Shown one piece after another: positions 12,061-24,500 of a stretch of DNA of 64,000 nt. This DNA comes from Eublepharis macularius. Taxonomy: Eukaryota; Chordata; Lepidosauria; Squamata; Eublepharidae. The notes under the pieces were generated by a model. It had not been told where the DNA came from and ran no database searches. It saw only the letters and a list, made by a program, of their open reading frames with translations. The stretch spans positions 86,976,464 to 87,040,463 of the forward strand of contig NC_072796.1 in the NCBI RefSeq assembly GCF_028583425.1. The letters run 5' to 3'. The translations under genes were made by a program, and so were the position numbers. Numbering within the stretch: the first letter of the stretch is position 1; every line of letters begins with the position of its first letter.

Positions 12061-13671
12061 AAAATGAACAAAAACACTGCAGACTGCAGGAGGAACATCA
12101 CATTTTAGAAGCCTCCCCAATGTTCAAATTTCCTTGCAAAAAGAAAAACAGCACCATACAGAGAGGGGGCAAAAATTTCCTCTGTGCAGTACTAGTTGGA
12201 TTTGTAGGATGTTTTGTATGCAAAGGAATATTTGAGTCTGTAATCAGTCACCTGCAAATCTGAAGTGATGCATTCCATTCTACCATGCCTCATTGTTTTT
12301 ATCGTATTTTTATTTTGTTATTTATTTATTTACAAGATTTCTATGATGCCTCTTCAGAGTCCTGCTTGAGGTGTCTTACAATTAAAACAGTGTTATCAAT
12401 ATAAAAACAAGCCCTTTCTCCTCCATTTCAGCCAAAATTGGCTCCCAAGATGGATCTCATGGTTGAAAAAATTACTAGACAAATGGTAACACAGCTGCTC
12501 CTTGTGGAGAGGGGCTCTGGACTGAGCTCAATCCAATATGACGGAAGGGTGTCTGGCTGCTTCCTCCCTTCCCCATGCTGGAAGCTGAAGGGCAGAGGCT
12601 CTTGCTTGTGCTGGAACCCGATTCAATGAAGACTTAATGATATTAATAATAGTGACTTGAGTGGGCAAGTCACAATTTCACCCAGGGAGTTGTGAAAGAA
12701 AGGCATGAGCCAAATGTAATCATATAGGGGAGATGCAAATTCAGAACCATATAACCATGTAGTTTCAAGCGATATCCTCTGTTTATGGGGGATTGATACT
12801 TACTTTTACTTAAACATAACTCTTTATAATCGCCATAGTCCTGAGATCCTAAATGGCCACTTTCCTTCTTTGCATTTCATCACAATTTCTATAAAAAACA
12901 AGCAATATTCCTGGGGCGTCAAACCATCTAGATTTTCCTAGCTCTCCTTTTTTCAATGTGCCTCAAACCAAAATACTTTTGTAACGCAATTGTATGCACT
13001 CTTTCTTACGTGCTGAGTTCAGTGGAGCTTCTGAATTGGGTGGTCAGTTTGGTTTCTCCCTCAGTCTTTCCCATACTTGGAGAAATAAATCTGCTGCTAA
13101 GCAACTGCATACTGTCAGTAAGGCCACCAGCAGCTTCCTCAGCAGCTTCCAAATCTACAGCCAGCAGAACTTCGCAACACTACCAAGAACCTTGACAAAC
13201 CTCATTAATCAATGTGCCTTTGCTATCCATTTTAATTTTCTTAAGACTGCAATCTTGCATGTGTTGACTCCACATCCTAGATAAGTTTGCTGCTGACTGC
13301 AACAGAATACAATTCCTTTGGAACTAGAGATGGTTATTTCACATGCTCCCTATTTAATTGACTTAAACCGTTTGGGTTGCAGCACCATTCAAACCATAGG
13401 GAGCTCAGGGAGAGGAGAAAACCACGCCCTTTTGTGATGCCCACTGTTATTTACTTCACTTTAAAAAAACCCTTTAATATCTGAATACTCAGAAGCTGAA
13501 CAGATGCAATTTTCCCAATGCAAGGATGCAGTGGTGGAGAAGCTGCATCTTCTGGATTTCTCTTTGTTGGGCAGATGTTCAAAAGCTAGCAAGAAAAAAT
13601 GTCCACTCTCCTTGAGTAGTGATCTCATTTAAATAGAACAGCCTGTAACCAGTTTGAGGCATGATGAATTA
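12061..13671. other. Unannotated stretch
   Basis: No gene is recognised. An A/T-rich TTTATTTATTTATT tract at about 12313-12330, followed by a decayed segment, resembles the end of an antisense tRNA-derived SINE seen elsewhere in the window. Nothing else is supported. Confidence 0.45.
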
Positions 13672-13812
13672 ATAATAATAAAGTGCCATTGACTTATGGC
13701 AGTCGCTCAAGGGATTTTCAAGACAAGAATTGGTGGTTTGCCATTGCCTTCCTCTGCAGAGCAGCCCTGGTCAGCCTTGGTGGTCTCCCATCCATTGACC
13801 AGCATGAAATTA
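13672..13812 (-). mobile_element. 5S rRNA-derived SINE with BovB-like tail (copy 1)
   Basis: The minus strand reads GGATGGGAGACCACCAAGG (about 13803-13785), matching the 3' part of 5S rRNA that includes the internal promoter C-box region. It then reads GGCAATGGCAAACCACC and a tail with CCATAAGTCAATGG, the usual squamate 5S-SINE body and BovB-like 3' end. The 5' part is missing. It is a non-coding retroposon. Confidence 0.78.
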
Positions 13813-16800
13813 GAAAAAAAGTTCACTTCTTCTCATACACAATTGTCCTGCTATTAATAAGGCTGCAGATTTCCAACATTTATTACACTTCAGATTTTGT
13901 ACAAATTCTTTTTTAGGCTGAAGTTTTGAGTGAGGTTATATTTGAGGTGAAATGAAACATGTCAACCTATCCATTTCCCAGGTGAGCTCAACTGTGATGT
14001 CAAGTAAAGTTTGATTGCCATTGGACATTTTCGAGACGTTTAAAATAACACATATTGGTTGGTAGCCATCAAACATCTGTATATAAAAGTTTTAAGCAGG
14101 GATAATGCAGAAGCCCTTCAGTGTTAGGTTTAAAGAAGAATTCAGCTGATTGGAAGAATAGACTTGTTCTCCTGACTTTCATTTTAGTGCTTCTTAAACA
14201 AAGAAGGGGGATTTATCTTCACTTTTTCAAGGATTTTGCCAGGAAATAGGAATTTGAACTTAAAAACAGGAAGACTATAGAGGGAAACTACACAAGACAC
14301 CCTACACGTGAAGAACACGTGTCAGCTTCCCGCAAGTTTTCATGGGAAGTGTAGTGAGAAAGAATGGCCACTTGATGCAATTCTCTGCCAGGGAGAAGTG
14401 GGAGAGAATCCCTCCCACCACTTGATGGCACCCCAAGAAGCCAGCAGCCAGCCCCATGCATGCCTGCCTCGCCATGTGGCAGTGGTGCCCAGTGCTCCTT
14501 CCTCCTCCCACCCTAGCCAGGAGTGCTTACAGCAACCCCAGCCATCAGCTCCTGCTCAGGGACCGAGCAAACACTGCACATACTCCGCCACATCCCTAGG
14601 AGTGAGGGTTGGAGCATAGTATGCTCATCTCCCTCTGGCTCCTGCTGGTGCGCTCGGCTCCCTCTGTCCACTGCCAGCGTGCTCCCTCCTTGCAGAACAC
14701 GGAGTGCAGTTAGGGGAGCAAGGGGAGTGTGCCAGCAGCAGAAATTAATGCATGAATAGTTCTTACAGATATAGCTTGATATCATCACATTTATTTATTT
14801 GTTTTTACTCTGCTGCAGGGACTCAAAATGGCTCATGCAGAGTCATTTCCAGCTATGTTTATGTCTTGTCCTTATCAATTAAACTAGCCTTTAGCTTGGG
14901 CCCCTTTTATGTTTCTGTGCTAATATCACCATAATTATTAATCTTAGCTTCTGCAAGGGAAAATATTTAGGAAGAAATTTCATGACCTTTTGATTCTTAA
15001 AGCTGATTGCATTCACATCATTGACCATCATTGATAAATTGAGTCCCATTTATGATTTGTCTTATGAACTCTCTCCTTTTCAAAGTTCTTATCTGTAAAA
15101 GAAATTTGGGGAATGGGAGGAATAAAATATATTCCTTTGAAGATCATGCCAAATATAGCTGAATATGATTTGTCAACTGAGTCTGCAATGAATTTCTCCA
15201 ACAGCAGATGAGCAAAGTATCTCTTACACCAGGAAATCTTGCTGTTCATCACAGGTCCTTCCAAAATAACAGCAGAATTGGCCATGTGTCAAGACATCAC
15301 CCTGTGGAATCAGTGCATTTTTCATTAAAATTTGAAAATAGAGACAGAGCTTCGAAGACATAGTGATATCAATTGCAAACCCTGTTATTAAACTTTGGAT
15401 TGATAACATATTTCATTGGGCAATGTCTGCCCCTTCTGTGCATACACCACTGCATCAATTGGTGCTGCAATTTGAACGCATTCTGAATGCAATTTCAGTG
15501 CATCAGCAGCAGAGGTTTTCAGAGAATTCAGTCCTCCCAGTGCATATACATGGTCATATTGAGACTTCTTTTTCTAATGTGCATGACAGAGTACATGGGC
15601 CTCTACCATGCCCTAAAAATGGACAGAGAAGCCTCTGCATATTTTCACACTACCCAACCATACTGTTCCTGATTTTCAGGTAACTATTTCTCCCCCTGCT
15701 ATGCTATTCTGCTTTCATGGGAGGAAGAGCCAGGTAGGCATTCTGGGCCCCACACTCAGTCCGTGTGTTACACAGCAAGCAGTTTGTCTGGAGCCCTGCT
15801 GTACTTAATTGTTGATCAGGCTGAGACGCTTCAGATCTCGAGCCGAGTCACTGAGCCTTTTGGTAATCTTTGTTTTGTGTTTCTCTTTCCTTCCACTCTT
15901 CCATACTCCTCTCCAGATCCCCCAGTTCCTCTCATACCGTCTGCCAACTTTCCCTCTTCTTTCCAAGCCATCCTTTCAGCCTTGCCCCCACCATCCTCTC
16001 CTTCTTCCTTCTTTTTCAGCTGTCCTCTTCTCTAACGTCTCGCCCTTCCAAAAAGGGACTCTGCTGTGGAGGGAAGCATCAGCTCTGGGTCCAGTCGACA
16101 CCTGGCTAGGAGGGCTCTTGGTGGAGCTGGCCTTATGCAGCTGCATCTCCTTGGAGACACTAAGGTGCCCTAAATGTAAAGCAGCAGCAGCAGTCAGGAA
16201 ACATGGGACTCTCCCCAAACGACCCAGTGATGTGAGTACCACTTCCTCAGACAAGCTGCTTTTGGGGGGAAATAGCAGCTGGTCATCCACATCTGATTAT
16301 ACTTTAGCAAGAATATTGGGTGTGGCAACTCATTTCTGAAAAGAAGGGTGCTTGAGAGCATAGGAAGAGTCCTGCTGGATCAGAGCCAAAGATCACAGCC
16401 TTGTGCCCCCTAGAATATCCAGGTAGAAGACAGGCAGGTAATGCCCCTCACCTGTCATACCAAGCACTTGGAATTCAGAGGTAGATATGGAAGTGCTACT
16501 GTTTTGTTTTCCACAAACAGACAGAGAGAGGCAGTTATGGTGCCTTCATGCTTACATCTGTATGTGATAGGTCCTTTTCATTTTTGTTAGATTTATTTGT
16601 TCTAGCTGACAGTGACTGAACCAAGGCAGGGATCTGAACAGGCTGGAGCCTAGCACTGAGAAGAGGCTCAGACTCAGCCAGGTGTTCTCCACCACGGGTA
16701 GAGAGCCACCATGAGCTAGGTAGCCTGGGATACTCAGCTCCAAAACTGGGGACTTTGCAGCTTTTGGGGGCTTTGCAGCTTAAGACTGGGAGGCAGATTT

Positions 16801-16979
16801 TGGAGCTGACTGAGCCTGGAAGGGGTTGGTGGTTATGGAGTGCAGGAGACAGGGGAGCCTGCAGCCGGAATCCTAAACCTCCTTGTCAAACCTCCTCGTC
16901 TGAGCCCGCTTGCGGGGAGGGCGGGCCAGAAATCGAATAAACAAACAAACCAAAGTCAGTAACTGGCCCGGGCAGCCTT
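13813..16979. other. Upstream flank of the RGS20 CpG island
   Basis: No exon is recognised. A segment at about 14280-14480 has the look of a DNA-transposon end (ACACGTG motifs), but I could not find a partner terminus. A partial interspersed repeat at about 16355-16440 (AGGAAGAGTCCTGCTGGATC) belongs to the same family as the one at 53687-53955. Confidence 0.4.
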
Positions 16980-18520
16980 TAGATCTGTTGAACCGTGGGA
17001 CTGGCGGGCCGCTTCCGATGCAGGTGTGAGCAGGAAGAGCGCTTCGTCCACTGGGCTCCACCTGCGCTGGGCTGGGAGGGGGCGCTGGGGGCGGCGGCGG
17101 CGCTTCCTTCCCCGGCTCTGGGCTTTCTGCGCGCTCCAAACAGGAAGCGAGCCGTCATGACTCCCGCTGCTGCTTGTGAACGCCGCTGCCTGCTCGCTTG
17201 GTAACCGGGGAGTCCGGAGTCCGGCGCCTGCGAAGCGGGAGGAAATGACGCCAAGGTTATTTATCTCGGATTCATTCCCGTTTCGGGGGAACGGTAGTAA
17301 AAGCTGCTCGTCCGAAAACAGCCCGCGCCCGCGGGACTGGGCAGCAGGTTACGGCACTCTGGGGCCGCCTGGGCGAGAGGCTTGCTCGCCGCGCTCCGCA
17401 GACCCGTGTCCAGTACAGGAGTTGCCCGATGGAGGCCGTGCTTTGCCTAGAGTCACCACCAGCTCTGAGAGCGGACCTCTGTTTGCCCTCTGAGGGGAAG
17501 CTCTCCCGGTCAGTTCTGTGCTTCCCGCCACGCTGCGCTAGCGAAGGAAGAGGGCGCTCCGCGCGCCAGCCTACAGTCGTGGGAAAGCGAGCCTATAGAC
17601 ACGGTCCAAGCCTGAGGAAGGGGGCGGAGGACTTCGGGAGGCCCGCGGGAGCCCGGCCCGTCCCTCCGTGACCCTCCCCCCTTCCCCCCCCACGCGCTTG
17701 TTTCCCCCTCGCTTTCTCCTCCCGGGGGGCTCCGCAGAGGCAGGAGCCGCCCCTCGCCTCGCCTCTTCTCGCCCTGCCCCCCCCCCCCCCGCCCTCCTGC
17801 TTCCCCAGCCTGTTTGCGGCTCCAGATGTCGAGCGCCCGGCCGGCAGTGGCGCGCGCTGGTGCTCAGGCTTCTTTCCCGCCGGGAGTTGTCCGTGGTCCT
17901 GAAAGGGGGCCGCCGCCACGGCCTCCACGGCGCTTCGTTGCCCAGTCGCTCTCTTGCCTCCCCGGAGCCAGAGGCTGGGGGGCCCCGAGACAGACAGGGA
18001 GGAGGCCGAGCCGAACTCGCGGGGGAAGCTTCACCCACCCGAGCCGCCCAGCCCAGCCTGGGACGCATGCGCATGGCTGGCGAGCCGCCGTCTCCGACTG
18101 AGGAGCCCGCGGCTGCCAACGGATGTGAGCCGTGCAAAGATTGCCCCCCGGCGCCTGGGACCGAAGGGCAAACTGTAAGTACCCGTCAGCCCTGCCCGCT
18201 CTTCCTCTCTGCCGGCCGAAAGACGCCCGCTCTAGCGTCGCGCCAGCCGCCTCCCTCTCCGGGCAGCTGAGCGGAGTAAATGCATCGCGTGGCGGGCGGG
18301 GGCAGATGGCAGCTCCGGGAGATTGTCAGCCGGGACGAGCCGCGTGCCGTGGGGCTTTCGGGTTCTTCGGGGCCAGAAGCCTTAAAGGGGTGGCAGAAAC
18401 GCAGGGCAGCTGGTCCTGATTCTGCAGCGAACCGTCGCGGGGGAGGGGGGGGGGAGAAGGTGTCAGCGGGACTTTCTAGGAGTAGAAGCGTGAACCGACT
18501 TGGCTTTCCTCTGTCGGGGT
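16980..18520 (+). promoter_or_regulatory. RGS20: CpG-island promoter of the RGS20 short isoform
   Basis: G+C content and CpG density rise sharply from about 16.98 kb and fall after about 18.6 kb, against an A/T-rich background. The island surrounds the first coding exon at 18067. Many GC boxes can be read (for example GGGGGCGGAG near 17619), plus a poly-C run near 17786-17799. No convincing TATA box was seen, as is common for CpG promoters. The transcription start cannot be placed from sequence alone. The antisense and sense frames of 100-200 codons here are GC-composition artefacts. Confidence 0.8.
18067..18174 (+). CDS. RGS20: RGS20 coding exon 1 (short-isoform N-terminus)
   Basis: Thirty-six codons inside the CpG island, starting MRMAGEPPSPTEEP and ending GTEGQT, followed by a strong donor (ACT|GTAAGT). 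Phase 0 matches the acceptor at 31525. Human RGS20 has a comparable alternative first exon, also short, starting with MR, acidic and proline/glycine-rich, joined just before MGSERMEM. Residue conservation is low. The assignment therefore rests on position, phase, the CpG context and the splice donor. The frame stays open upstream for over 100 codons, so an earlier start is possible in principle, though composition explains it. Confidence 0.75.
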
Positions 18521-21500
18521 CCTAGGCTGGCACTCGAGCCGGCGCAGGGGCTTCGGTTGAGCTGGAAAGCGGCAGCGGGGGCGGAGGGAGTGCCAGGGCA
18601 GGACCTTGGCCACAGGCTTCCTGCGACCCCGCGCTCTGCCTTCTTGGGAAACCAGAAGCAGGGAGGGAAGAAGGTGACGGCCTCTAAGTTGGCTTCGGAA
18701 AAAGAAGAATGGAGGAGAGCGGTTGGAAGCCCGAGGAAGGGAGGTGACCGATAGACAGCAGGGCTGCCGGTGGAGAACGCAGCGGGGACCTCCGTCGCTT
18801 CCCTCGGCGTTCCCCACTCCCTCCAGCCCAAGTGCCTCGTGCTCTCCTGCGAAACGGACTCATCCAGTCCCGCTCCAGGGAGAGCTCTCCAGATAAGCCA
18901 GCAAAAATGCTGCTGGAAATCAGAGCAAGAATTAGCCGATCTCCCTGCCCACCCTCGGGGTGCCGAGATCCTCCGGTATTTGCGAGAGAAGCCAGCACGG
19001 TTGGGAATAAGGTCCGATTATAAAGTAGCCTTGTTCTTGTTCAGATTTTGGCATTTATTGAACCGGCTGTGGCTTGTGTTTGGCTCTCTTCGTACCCTCC
19101 GTATTGTCGTGCTCGCTTTCCTTCCGTAGCCGTTCCGGTCCTCGTGGGAATTTGGGGCGCCATGCAAGCGTCCCGCGCGCAGATTCTTATTGTGTAGAAC
19201 ACTACGTTCTAGTTTCATTTTCACGTGTTGTGTGAATGACATGCTCGTATAGTCTCGGTCCCCCTTTCCAAATTAATAAACAAAGGTAAACGACCACCGA
19301 ATATTTAAGTACGGACCATGTTGGCCTCACTGTATATCTACCGATAGAGGGCGCCATTTAGAACTGACGGGAACGCGGGATCTCCTTTCAATTAGTTTAT
19401 AGTATTCATAGAGGATTTTACCTGTAAACATACATAGGAACGCTCCCCTAGTGTCAATGAATAAACCACATCCATGGTCTATTCTGAACAAGAAACAGCA
19501 TGCAGATGGCACAGGGACATACATATATGGAAACTTGATCCTCAAGAGCAGACGTTACCAAAGCTGCAAAAGAACTTTGGATCATGCCCACTATGGGCCC
19601 TGAGAACACCTCTTTACTACCCCCCCCCCCCAACAAATGAGTGCACCCCTAAGGGGAAAGTAAGGCTTTGTGACAGTGTTACGGCAGTAAGAAAAAACCC
19701 CAGGCCGCCTTCCATTTTGATGCTGCCTTATCAACAGAGAACCTAATTTGAAGGTCCAAAGAGTTACAGCTTCCCAGTCTACAAGCCTCCCTCCCTTACA
19801 CACAGACACATGCCTAAATTTCAGTTGTTGCTTGAAAGTTACGGTGGCTGCTGGAACCCCCTAGCCTAGACATGAGGGAGATACTATCAAGAAGCAGCAG
19901 TGATTTTTTAAAAAACAATATTGAGCAGGTTTAAACTTTGTTTTAAAAAATCCCTGCTACTGATAGCTCTTCCTTATGGCAGCCCCCTAAGAAAAACATT
20001 CCAGCCCATTCTCAATTTTATTCCACTCTCTCACAGATCAGATCCCAAATATACTATTTGATTTTGACATAACTTTTCTTTTAACATGAATTGTTTCATT
20101 GCAAACTACAAGAAAACATTTCAAAGAAGGTAAGGATTTTCAGCGGAAGGAAGATGGCATGGCATCGCCCAATCTCATCAGAGTTCCATGCTTGGGTGTA
20201 TGTGTGTGTGTGTGTGGGGGGGGAGACTGTGTAGAGGGCAGCAATGGCAAACAACCCCCTCTGCTTCCTTGAATGCCCTTTGCTGGGGTCGCTATAAGTT
20301 GGTTGCATTTTGACCACACATAACCTCTATGTCAGAATTTTCAAGTCTGATCTCCACATAAATTGAAAGTTAGTTTCCTTGTATTCATTTCCCCTTTTTC
20401 ATCCTCCAGTTCCTATGCAAAGCTGTCTAATCTCTCTTTCGTGAATAAAGTTGACAACGGCAGTTACCACACAGTAGTTTCACTCCACTTTGGCTTCCTT
20501 ACAGCAGCATCAAGAGCCGCCCAGGGAATCATCTTCATGTGGAAGCAGCCACTGAAAGGAAAGAAAATTAGTGACAGCTGCAAGAAGTAAAAGTTGAATT
20601 ACTTTAAATGTACAAATTGAAATGGATGCAATTTAATCCAAAGGCAATTTCTTGTATATAATTTGTTCTTTTCGTTAGAAATATATATAAACTATAACAC
20701 CATGGATATAATATAAAAAGCCGGATAACCTACCAGCAGTTTGTTTATTTTAAACATTTCTACACTCCCGTCCATGCAGAGTTGCCTGAGTGGCTTCCAA
20801 TAGAAATTAAAATAATACCCCTTCCCAATCCCACAACAAGCTAGTAGGATAGAATCAAAACATTAGCACCATAAAAACCAGCTTAAATTTAAATGCAGGG
20901 GCAATATTTGTGTGTATAAAGTGCTGTCAAGTCTCAGCTGGCTTATGGTGACCCCAATTGAGGTTTTCAAGGCAAGAGACTAACAGAGGTGGTTTGCCAT
21001 TGCCTGCCACTGCTGGCCCAGTACAAGATTACTTCATAATTTTAAATGCCAAATGAATTCTTAAAAAGCATGGTGTTTGGCTGCTAATGGAACAACTGGA
21101 CTTCTCTTGGCAGGATGTGCTCATCATCAAAAAGGCATGTTGCTGGGAATGGATGTGCATTCAAATGCACACATTCACAGGAGAAATCACTCACTGGTGC
21201 CTTGTTTGCAGTCAAAACGGTTGAATTAGGAACTACTTACTGGCAGTGTACACTTCAGTTTGTTGTTGCTGTTGCTGCTCTTGTGTTCACCTAAAATGTA
21301 AAGCCTGTGATAGCAGACATATTATACAGCTTCATTCATCAGACATATGTTTTATTTATATATTTTAAATATTTTTATCCTGCCTTATCTCTTTAGATTC
21401 AAGAGAGCTAACAATACAGCAACAGGTTGCAAGGACATCAAACCAAAGTAAAATAAAAACAATGCACAACACACAGAGATTAAAAAGAGAGATTATTGAC

Positions 21501-24500
21501 TGCTGCTTCTTACGGAGTGGGTACTTGGTACCAAACTTAAATTTGCTGTCATGTAATCGGTGGAATAGTCCTGTGTGAATAGGGTTATTTTAAATATCAA
21601 CTGAAATACAAAAATGGTTGATTTCAGTGGGACTTTCATGTATTTAATTTTCTTGTGGCTGTACCCCCAGCATGATAAATTGATTGTTCACTAGAGCAAG
21701 TGTCAAATATAGTAAAATGGCCATAGTACACAACATCATTAATATGAAACAGGAAGACAGGACAAAATTTTAACCTAATGCTTTCACAAGAGAGAGCCCA
21801 GAACAGGAGTAAAAGAGCTGTGTGACTGCATTACATTTGGAGACAGAAGTCTTTGATTATATATTTATATGGGTAGAATATGGGATGGGTATCTCGACAA
21901 GTTCTGTCTGGCTACCCACTATAACTGAAAAAGCTGAAGAAGTGCTAATGTAACTATATATTTTGAAGTTGCGGCATTTTTCTGTTCTGTTACTTAGGAG
22001 ATTGGGCTATCTTATAATTCATATCATGAATTTTGGGATAGCTGATCATGGCAAAAAAGTGGTACCTAGTGGATACAGAGAAGTCAGGTTGGCAGACTGG
22101 CTAGATGGCTGAAGTCCTGCCAATTAAGTTAGAGTATTTCTGTCAAATACCATTATGGATATAAGAGATTCCAGCTAATGATAGTGTACATTTTAATATT
22201 TTAAAAGATGGTTACATCTGAAACATAGTCATAAGTTAAGCACGTTCAAATCCTATAGATTTCAAAGGAGTTGAGCATGTTCCCAAATCACTGAGATTTA
22301 AAGAATTTAACTTTGGCTGGATTATATCCCTAATTTGCATCATTTTTATACCCTATCTGGAAAACATTATATACATCATTCTACTACTATTATTAATAGT
22401 GCAGTACACTTTCACACTCTCATTCCATCTAAACAGGATAGATTTATTTGTTTTAATTTTAATTAGCTATCTTTTTCATGTGGAAACTACTGATTTTACA
22501 TATCTCAAATGAGGGCAGTTGGACTCTTCGAAGAAGTTTCCTTTTTAATGCCCGAGTCTTAAGAGTCTTCCTCTCAAGTTCTAAACTTACAGTTGACCAA
22601 ATGTGAGAGCTCTGCAAAATAATTCTTTCTGCCTCGTAATACTTGCAGAAATGAAGAATAAAACAAATAACCTTTGATGTTATCTACACAAAGATTAGCA
22701 GAGAGTAGATCAGTACGCAGTACTAACCTCTTTGCAGAATTGCTTGTAACATCAGATTTGCTGTAGTAGGGTATAGGGTATAAAATTTGCTGTGGATATC
22801 ACAGAAAATCTACACCAGCAGCTCCACTAGGTTTCGGAGAGTCACTTCTGCCTCTTTTCTTGCACATGTAGGTCTGGAAAGTAAGCAGGTTATACATTTC
22901 CCCATACAGCTATGGATGTGCCTGTAAAATTCTGATACAATTGTCAGGTTCTAAAACAGTAGCATGAGGTTCCTAACAATAACACTCAAAGGAAAAGGTG
23001 AATGAATCAGGGATTAATGCATTGCATGATGAATCACCCTGATGCAAACCAACATCCAGACCAATACAATGTCAGTTAGTTTGATTTGAGTCAGATCTCA
23101 ACACTGAAGACAATACAATACAGCATGAGTCATTGTCTTATACAGTGCCACATGACTCCATCATCCAGTATGAGCTGTCAGAACTTCTTGGAGATATAAA
23201 TCACCTCATACTACACAATCTGGCTTTTAGGAAGTCCATTCATACTAATGCTTGAGGTAGTAGGATGCTCACTAGATCCAGCTTTGAAGCGACTTGAGAG
23301 GCTCTAGCAGTTGCCTCCTGGATTCCACTGTCCCCTTATGTTGTGAAATGGCAAGATAAATATATTAACCTATTTAGTCTCCCCACCCCATTCTACTTTA
23401 AAAATCTGCAAAGCCATTGGAAGTAGGATATTTTATCCAAAGTCAATTATTGGCACAGAAGCCAATTTGACTGACAAGCAAAGGATTTTCTTGCGTTGTT
23501 TTTAGCTCCAGGTTGCATTTTAATTTTACACCATGACCTTGAAAACATTAAAATATGTATAGTGCCAGTGATATTCAAAGCCTGCAGGGTCACAGTGTCT
23601 ACATTAGATAGCCTCACAAAGCAGCATACTTGGAACCAACGATTGTCCCCATATAAATCTCCTTCACTCTGTCAGATCATTTTGGTGTATATGCGGGCTT
23701 TAGATTATTAGTGAGAAGGGTTATGTACCGCTCCCTGTCACTGTGTGGGTGTGTGTTTCAGTTCTAAGCATTGCTTTTGAAATGTAAAGCAATGTTTTAA
23801 TGTTCAGGGAGACTCCTTAGAGCCACTGCTCTTCTAAAAGAAAAACAAAACATATACGAGATCGACTGCCTAGTTTCTACTCATCGCTTAATTTTAAATG
23901 GTAAGATCTCCATACTTGAGTATCACTTAAAGGCTTTACTACCACAGACAATATTTTCAAATTGGTTGGCTGATCTACTACTTCGACAAAAATACTGCAT
24001 AAAGTTTTTCATGTTGTAAATTGGTGCATGACTATGCATGGTTATCCATTGATTCAAAGCCTTACACAAATGCATTTAAGACTGGTTTTCACACAAGCCT
24101 TCTGAGAAACATTTTAAGTGGCATTGATGGATTGGGTGCCCTGTAGCATCAAGATCCATCCTTTATATTCTGAGGGTCTGTGCATAGTTTTGGGGGTGGG
24201 GGGATTCCATGCAGTAATCCTTTAGGTACCCTGCCTCTGCTGGGAACAGAAGGGGGAGCTGAATCCTGAACATTTAATAGTTCATTCTTTTTCACCCCCG
24301 TGTCCTAGATGTATTTAAGGAATTCCACCTGTTTGCATCTAACAAATAAGATGGACATTTTAATGGACCTTTTTTTTACTGAGGCAAAATTTAGAATGGA
24401 AGTCTGAAAATCAGGGAGCAGCTGAACAAGTAAAGAAGAGGATAAAATGAGCCTTCGTGTAAGAAGAATTAAAACTGTCATGCTTGGAGGTCAAACTGGA

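Noticed and set aside
1..17000. Exon of the neighbouring ATP6V1H or the RGS20 long-isoform first exon
   Set aside because: Expected from mammalian gene order, but no matching peptide or splice-flanked exon was found.
17571..18137. Long antisense frame (188 codons) across the CpG island
   Set aside because: Arg/Gly/Pro/Ala-rich with no domain; high G+C removes stop codons on both strands. No splice or homology support.
17668..18270. 200-codon sense frame through RGS20 exon 1 as a longer protein
   Set aside because: Only 18067-18174 has a matching splice donor and phase. The upstream part has composition-driven openness and the downstream part is intron after GTAAGT.
22200..22330. Weak inverted symmetry around GTTAAGCACG / GAGTTGAGCATG
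   Set aside because: It resembles other short foldback repeats but is too diverged to define ends.
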